Of a DNA stretch of 64,000 nucleotides, positions 60,469-64,000 are shown in pieces. The position numbers were made by a program, and so were the translations under genes. The notes beneath the pieces were generated by a model. It was given only the letters and a program-made list of their open reading frames with translations. It searched no databases and was not told the origin of the DNA. Numbering within the stretch: position 1 is the first letter of the stretch; each line of letters opens with the position of its first letter. This stretch comes from Calothrix membranacea FACHB-236 (GTDB lineage Bacteria > Cyanobacteriota > Cyanobacteriia > Cyanobacteriales > Nostocaceae), in contig NZ_JACJPX010000035.1 in NCBI RefSeq assembly GCF_014696315.1, positions 1 through 64,000 of the forward strand, in the 5' to 3' direction.

Positions 60469-63400
60469 TTAATTTTGTTTACTTAATTTTCGCTGATTGA
60501 GTGGCAACGTAAAATAAAAAGTGCTACCTTGCCCTAAAATGCTTTCTACCCAAATCTGTCCGCCATGCTGTTGGACGATGCTTTTACAGATTGCTAAGCC
60601 TAACCCTGTGCCTCCTTTTTGGCGAGAATCGGAGACATCAACTTGTTGAAATCTGCCAAAGATAGTCTCTAATTTCTCGCTGGGAATACCTCGCCCTTGG
60701 TCTTTTACAGAGAAGAGAACATAAGGGCCAGTCATAGAAAACTTTGTTTGTTTTAAGTTTAATTCCGCAGTTGCTAACTCTGCGGTGAGCCAAACTGTGC
60801 TGTTGGCTGGAGAAAATTTAATCGCATTACTCAGGAGGTTGATGAGAGTTTGAACGATCGCATCGGGTGCAGCAGTAATAGTAACAAACAGGGGGGTGAA
60901 TTCGAGGTTAATTGCGGCTTGGGTAGCAATAACTTGCACAGTTTCCACTGCTTGCTGCATTAAAGTATTAATTTGGCAGGTCTCCATGATTAACTGAGTT
61001 TTACCAGAGTCCAAACGTTCCAAGTCAAGAATGTCGTTGACTAGACGTACTAGGCGATCGCAGTTATTCAAGGCGATGGTGAGCATTTCTTTAGCACGTT
61101 CTGGGCGCTTTTCAAAAATTCCTGTTCCTAGCATTCCCAAAGCGCCATGAATAGCTGTTAAAGGTGTGCGAAGTTCATGACTGACGACAGAGATAAACTC
61201 GTCTTTCATTTGGTCGATTTGCTGGCGTTCGCGCAGTGCTGCTTGCTGTTCGCTGATGTCCTGAATTTGAGCAACAAAATACAGAGGCTTACGATTCTGA
61301 TCTCTCACCAAAGAGACACTGATCAAAATCCAAATAATAAACCTGCTTTTGTGGATATAGCGTTGTTTTAGTTGATAGATGCGTTGTTTCTCTTTTAATA
61401 CTTGCGTTGCAGCAGCTAAATTGGTCGGAATATCATCGGGATGGGTAATTTCTAGGGAATTTAGCCTTAACAGTTCTGCTTCGCTGTAGCCTACCATTTC
61501 ACACAAGGAACGATTGACTTGTAAAAACTGCCCATGAGGGGAAATTAAAGCCATACCAATCGCCGCATCATCAAAAGCGCGACGGAATTTTTCTTCACTT
61601 TCTCGCAGTGCAGCTTCTACTTGTTTGCGTTCGCTGATATCTGAAGAAACGGCGGTGACAACCCAACATTTTTGGGCTTCATCCCAACGAGAACTGGAAG
61701 TTTGGGAGATCCAGCATATACTTCCATCCTTGTGGTACAGCCGATATTCATAAGTCCCAGTTTGTTCAGCAAAAATGTTAGCAAAGACAGCATCTGCCAT
61801 CATTTGCCAATCTTCGGGGAAAATTTGGCTAATCCAAAGGTTGTTATTTCTGAGTTCCGCTGGTGTGTATCCAGAAATGAATTCGCAACCTGCTGAGACA
61901 TGAGTGATATCCCAGGTGCGATCAGGAAACACGCGCATACTAGTAATGATAGCGCTGACACTGTTTAAGATATCGTTGAGTTTAGCTTGGGAAGCTTGCA
62001 GTGCTAATTCTAGTTGTTTGCGATCGCTAATATCTTGCGCGACTCCATGCCAAATAATCTCACCGTTTGCTCGTCGTTCCGGCCGAGAATTTGCCTGAAT
62101 CCATTTAATTTTGCCTGAGGGCGTAACAATCCGCCATTCATATTTAAACAGTTGTAAAGCTGCCATACTACGTGCGATCGCCTGCTGATAAGCCAATCGA
62201 TCCTCAGGATGAATCTCGTTAAAAATAATTGCTGGATTTTGCAGCGCCTCTGCTACTGGAACTTCATAGATTTCCTCAAAAGCTGGGCTGAGATACTCAT
62301 ACCTCACAGGCCCGGGGCCACTTTTATTATCAGCCACTGTATAAATAATAACTGGAGAAGCATCTGCCAAATTCTGTAGTCGGGCTTCGCTCTGCTGTAA
62401 TTCGGTAGCAATCCGTTTGTTAGCAGTAATATCTGTCACCCGGACAAGATACATAAATTGCCCCGCTACCTGAATCATTTTGACTGCTAAATTGCCCCAA
62501 AAGGAATTTCCCTTTTTAGTCAGGTATTCCACTTCCCGACTCCAAAAGCTCTGCTGTTCAATTTCAATAGCAATCTCTGCTAGTTCCTCGTCTGTGAACT
62601 GCCGTTTTTGTAAAATATTTCCTTGAATGCCAATTAATTGGGCTTTACTTTTTACCTCAAACAATTCCACAGCTCGCTGATTGCAATCTAGAATCCGTCT
62701 GTTTGGGGGTGGTTCTACTAAGAAGATAGCATCGGCAGATTCATTAAAAATTGCTTCTCGCAATTCTCGGACTTGTTGAAGTTCTAGTTCTACCTGTTTA
62801 CGCTCTGTGTAGTCTTTAAATACAGATAGGATATAAGGCTTACCTTCTAACTCAATCCATTCCGAAGAAATTAAGCCAATTTTGATTTCCCCTGATTTGG
62901 TTTGCAATTCCAACTCAAAATTGTACACACGCTGCTCAGTTTGTAATAACTGGCACATTTGTGAGAGTTTTTCTGGTTTTACAGCTATTCCCAGTTCTAA
63001 AGGAGTATGACCAACCACCTCGGCACGAGAATACCCAGTTATTTCTAAAAAGCGATCGTTCACCTCGACATAGCAACCAGTCTCGAAGCTAATAATATGA
63101 ATAAAATCAGGGCTATTGCGGAATATTTTGGCAAATTTGTCCTCCGATTCATTCAGAGCTACTTTGGCGCGTTCAAAAGCTTGTTTTAAGTCTTTAGCTG
63201 TTTGGTTAAAAGATTGAGTTAATAACTGGAGTTCTGCGATCGCAATTTTTTCTGATAAAGGTTGCTGCCATTCTCCTTGCGCTAAAGCCTGACTCGCCTG
63301 ACTAAGACGCACAATCGGCTTGGTAATCCTATTTGCCGTAAATATACCAATGCCTATAGTAATAAATAGCGTGAGGCAACATAAGAGCAGCGTCTGAGAT

Positions 63401-64000
63401 TTATTCGCCTCAATTTCTTGCATAAAATCCGATGCTGGCACCGCTGTTACCACCAGCCAATCCAACCCATAGCGATCGCTGTAAGGAGATATTTGGACAA
63501 AATGCCGTTTTTGGTCAATCTCTAAACTCAGTTGGGTATCTTTTACTATGTGACGGAAGCTACCATACTTTTTGAGTATTTGTTGAGCGAGCGATCGCGT
63601 TTGTACATCTTGACTCTGCACAGCTGGCAATCTTTGCAGTTGACCTTTTCCCTGAGATAAATAAGGTAGTTCTAAAGTAGAAGTCGCTACCAAATCTCCA
63701 GAACGCTCCAGAATAAATGCTTTACCTGAAGATGAGAAATGCAAATTATCTAAAAAAGTGCTGATTTCTGACAACATTACATCAGAATAAAATACCCCTT
63801 GGAAGTTACCGCCGCGATCGTAAATAGGAGCCAGGGCCATAATTCCTAAAGAAGGAGTTACCTTATGCAGAAAAATTGGCGACCAAGTTTGTTTTTTAGC
63901 AATTTTGGACTGAAGATACCAAGGTAGCTGGCGGTTATCAACTTCTAGGGTGTAAACAAGTTTTTTCGCCTGTCCTTTGGAGTCAACCAGATAATGTTTC
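60469..64000 (-). CDS. Multi-PAS sensor histidine kinase, 5' part beyond the window
   Basis: The frame is open to the right edge (KHYLVDSKGQAKKLVYTLEV upstream of the Met at 63840), so the start is outside. Read from the edge: a dCache-type extracytoplasmic sensor (LGIMALAPIYDRGGNFQGVF), a membrane helix (TLLLCCLTLFITIGIGIFTA) and HAMP (NRITKPIVRLSQASQALAQG). Five PAS domains follow, several preceded by ALNESEDKF/LRESEEKF linkers with PAC tails. HisKA is H888 counted from Met 63840 (VVSHELRTPLTAIHG), and HATPase_c contains NLLSNAIKFSP, DQGRGIP and GTGLGLAICKS. The single-domain receiver at 60019 is the likely partner. Ligand unknown. Confidence 0.93.
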   Translation of the reverse strand, partial: KHYLVDSKGQAKKLVYTLEVDNRQLPWYLQSKIAKKQTWSPIFLHKVTPSLGIMALAPIYDRGGNFQGVFYSDVMLSEISTFLDNLHFSSSGKAFILERSGDLVATSTLELPYLSQGKGQLQRLPAVQSQDVQTRSLAQQILKKYGSFRHIVKDTQLSLEIDQKRHFVQISPYSDRYGLDWLVVTAVPASDFMQEIEANKSQTLLLCCLTLFITIGIGIFTANRITKPIVRLSQASQALAQGEWQQPLSEKIAIAELQLLTQSFNQTAKDLKQAFERAKVALNESEDKFAKIFRNSPDFIHIISFETGCYVEVNDRFLEITGYSRAEVVGHTPLELGIAVKPEKLSQMCQLLQTEQRVYNFELELQTKSGEIKIGLISSEWIELEGKPYILSVFKDYTERKQVELELQQVRELREAIFNESADAIFLVEPPPNRRILDCNQRAVELFEVKSKAQLIGIQGNILQKRQFTDEELAEIAIEIEQQSFWSREVEYLTKKGNSFWGNLAVKMIQVAGQFMYLVRVTDITANKRIATELQQSEARLQNLADASPVIIYTVADNKSGPGPVRYEYLSPAFEEIYEVPVAEALQNPAIIFNEIHPEDRLAYQQAIARSMAALQLFKYEWRIVTPSGKIKWIQANSRPERRANGEIIWHGVAQDISDRKQLELALQASQAKLNDILNSVSAIITSMRVFPDRTWDITHVSAGCEFISGYTPAELRNNNLWISQIFPEDWQMMADAVFANIFAEQTGTYEYRLYHKDGSICWISQTSSSRWDEAQKCWVVTAVSSDISERKQVEAALRESEEKFRRAFDDAAIGMALISPHGQFLQVNRSLCEMVGYSEAELLRLNSLEITHPDDIPTNLAAATQVLKEKQRIYQLKQRYIHKSRFIIWILISVSLVRDQNRKPLYFVAQIQDISEQQAALRERQQIDQMKDEFISVVSHELRTPLTAIHGALGMLGTGIFEKRPERAKEMLTIALNNCDRLVRLVNDILDLERLDSGKTQLIMETCQINTLMQQAVETVQVIATQAAINLEFTPLFVTITAAPDAIVQTLINLLSNAIKFSPANSTVWLTAELATAELNLKQTKFSMTGPYVLFSVKDQGRGIPSEKLETIFGRFQQVDVSDSRQKGGTGLGLAICKSIVQQHGGQIWVESILGQGSTFYFTLPLNQRKLSKQN

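Noticed and set aside
1-64000. tRNA, rRNA, prophage and intact insertion sequences
   Set aside because: No cloverleaf with a T-loop GTTCGAATC pattern, no rRNA-like stretch, no phage structural genes and no transposase were noticed on reading; a tool-based scan would be decisive.

Overview
The window comes from a filamentous, probably heterocyst-forming (Nostocales-type) cyanobacterium. The octamer GCGATCGC (HIP1) recurs in genes and spacers. Gaps hold heptameric tandem repeats (ATTGGGC, GGGATTT, TTGACAG, GAATTAC) of the kind long known from Nostoc and Anabaena. The gene content is cyanobacterial: carotene cis-trans isomerase, CYP110-type P450, DUF760, DUF1824 and DUF2808 proteins, a giant Ser/Thr-kinase/ATPase/histidine-kinase fusion and hexapeptide acyltransferases. 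It looks chromosomal. I saw no rRNA, tRNA, CRISPR array, prophage or intact transposase.

Layout. 0-4 kb: SnoaL-like protein, Rieske (pheophorbide a oxygenase type) protein, MDR reductase, aspartyl/asparaginyl hydroxylase-like protein. 4-14 kb: TPR protein, a kdpC relic cut by a small TA-flanked inverted-repeat element, a histidine kinase/NarL-type regulator pair, and the 1821-residue kinase. 14-21 kb: envelope and secretion block with a DUF2808 protein, a 35-residue membrane peptide coupled to a membrane protein, a phosphoribosyltransferase, and two beta-helix proteins, one ending in RTX repeats. 22-30 kb: DrrAB-like ABC exporter, small stress membrane proteins, DUF760, U32 peptidase, alpha/beta hydrolase. 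30-40 kb: ppk behind a four-repeat Pho-box-like element, aroE, a HAMP histidine kinase, hydrolase, YggT, upp. 40-47 kb: a predicted ~70-nt sRNA, crtH, an AMIN/beta-lactamase-fold protein, a cyanovirin-N-homology lectin between two loci of one 19-bp repeat, purT, pentapeptide protein, mazEF. 47-64 kb: ABC-F ATPase, prohibitin, ABC exporter, higBA, acyltransferase, P450, a ParA/coiled-coil pair resembling the McdAB carboxysome-positioning system, hydrolase, response regulator, and a multi-PAS histidine kinase cut by the right edge.

The genes are mostly housekeeping and signalling genes in short transcription units, often convergent with only 0-5 bp between stops. The most unusual layer is the repeat ecology: small palindromic and tandem repeats sit between genes, supply stop codons or C-terminal tails (kinase at 8453, P450 at 54624), spill into bogus N-termini (50602, 52559) and in one case sit in frame inside an enzyme (27676-27767). 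The best leads for something undescribed are the sRNA candidate at 40062-40131, the Pho-box-like array at 29926-29966, the McdAB-like pair at 56329-57572, the CVNH lectin with its short upstream ORF, and the TA-flanked miniature element found in two copies.

All protein assignments come from reading motifs by eye, with no database search. Starts were chosen from Shine-Dalgarno sequences, overlaps and family resemblance.
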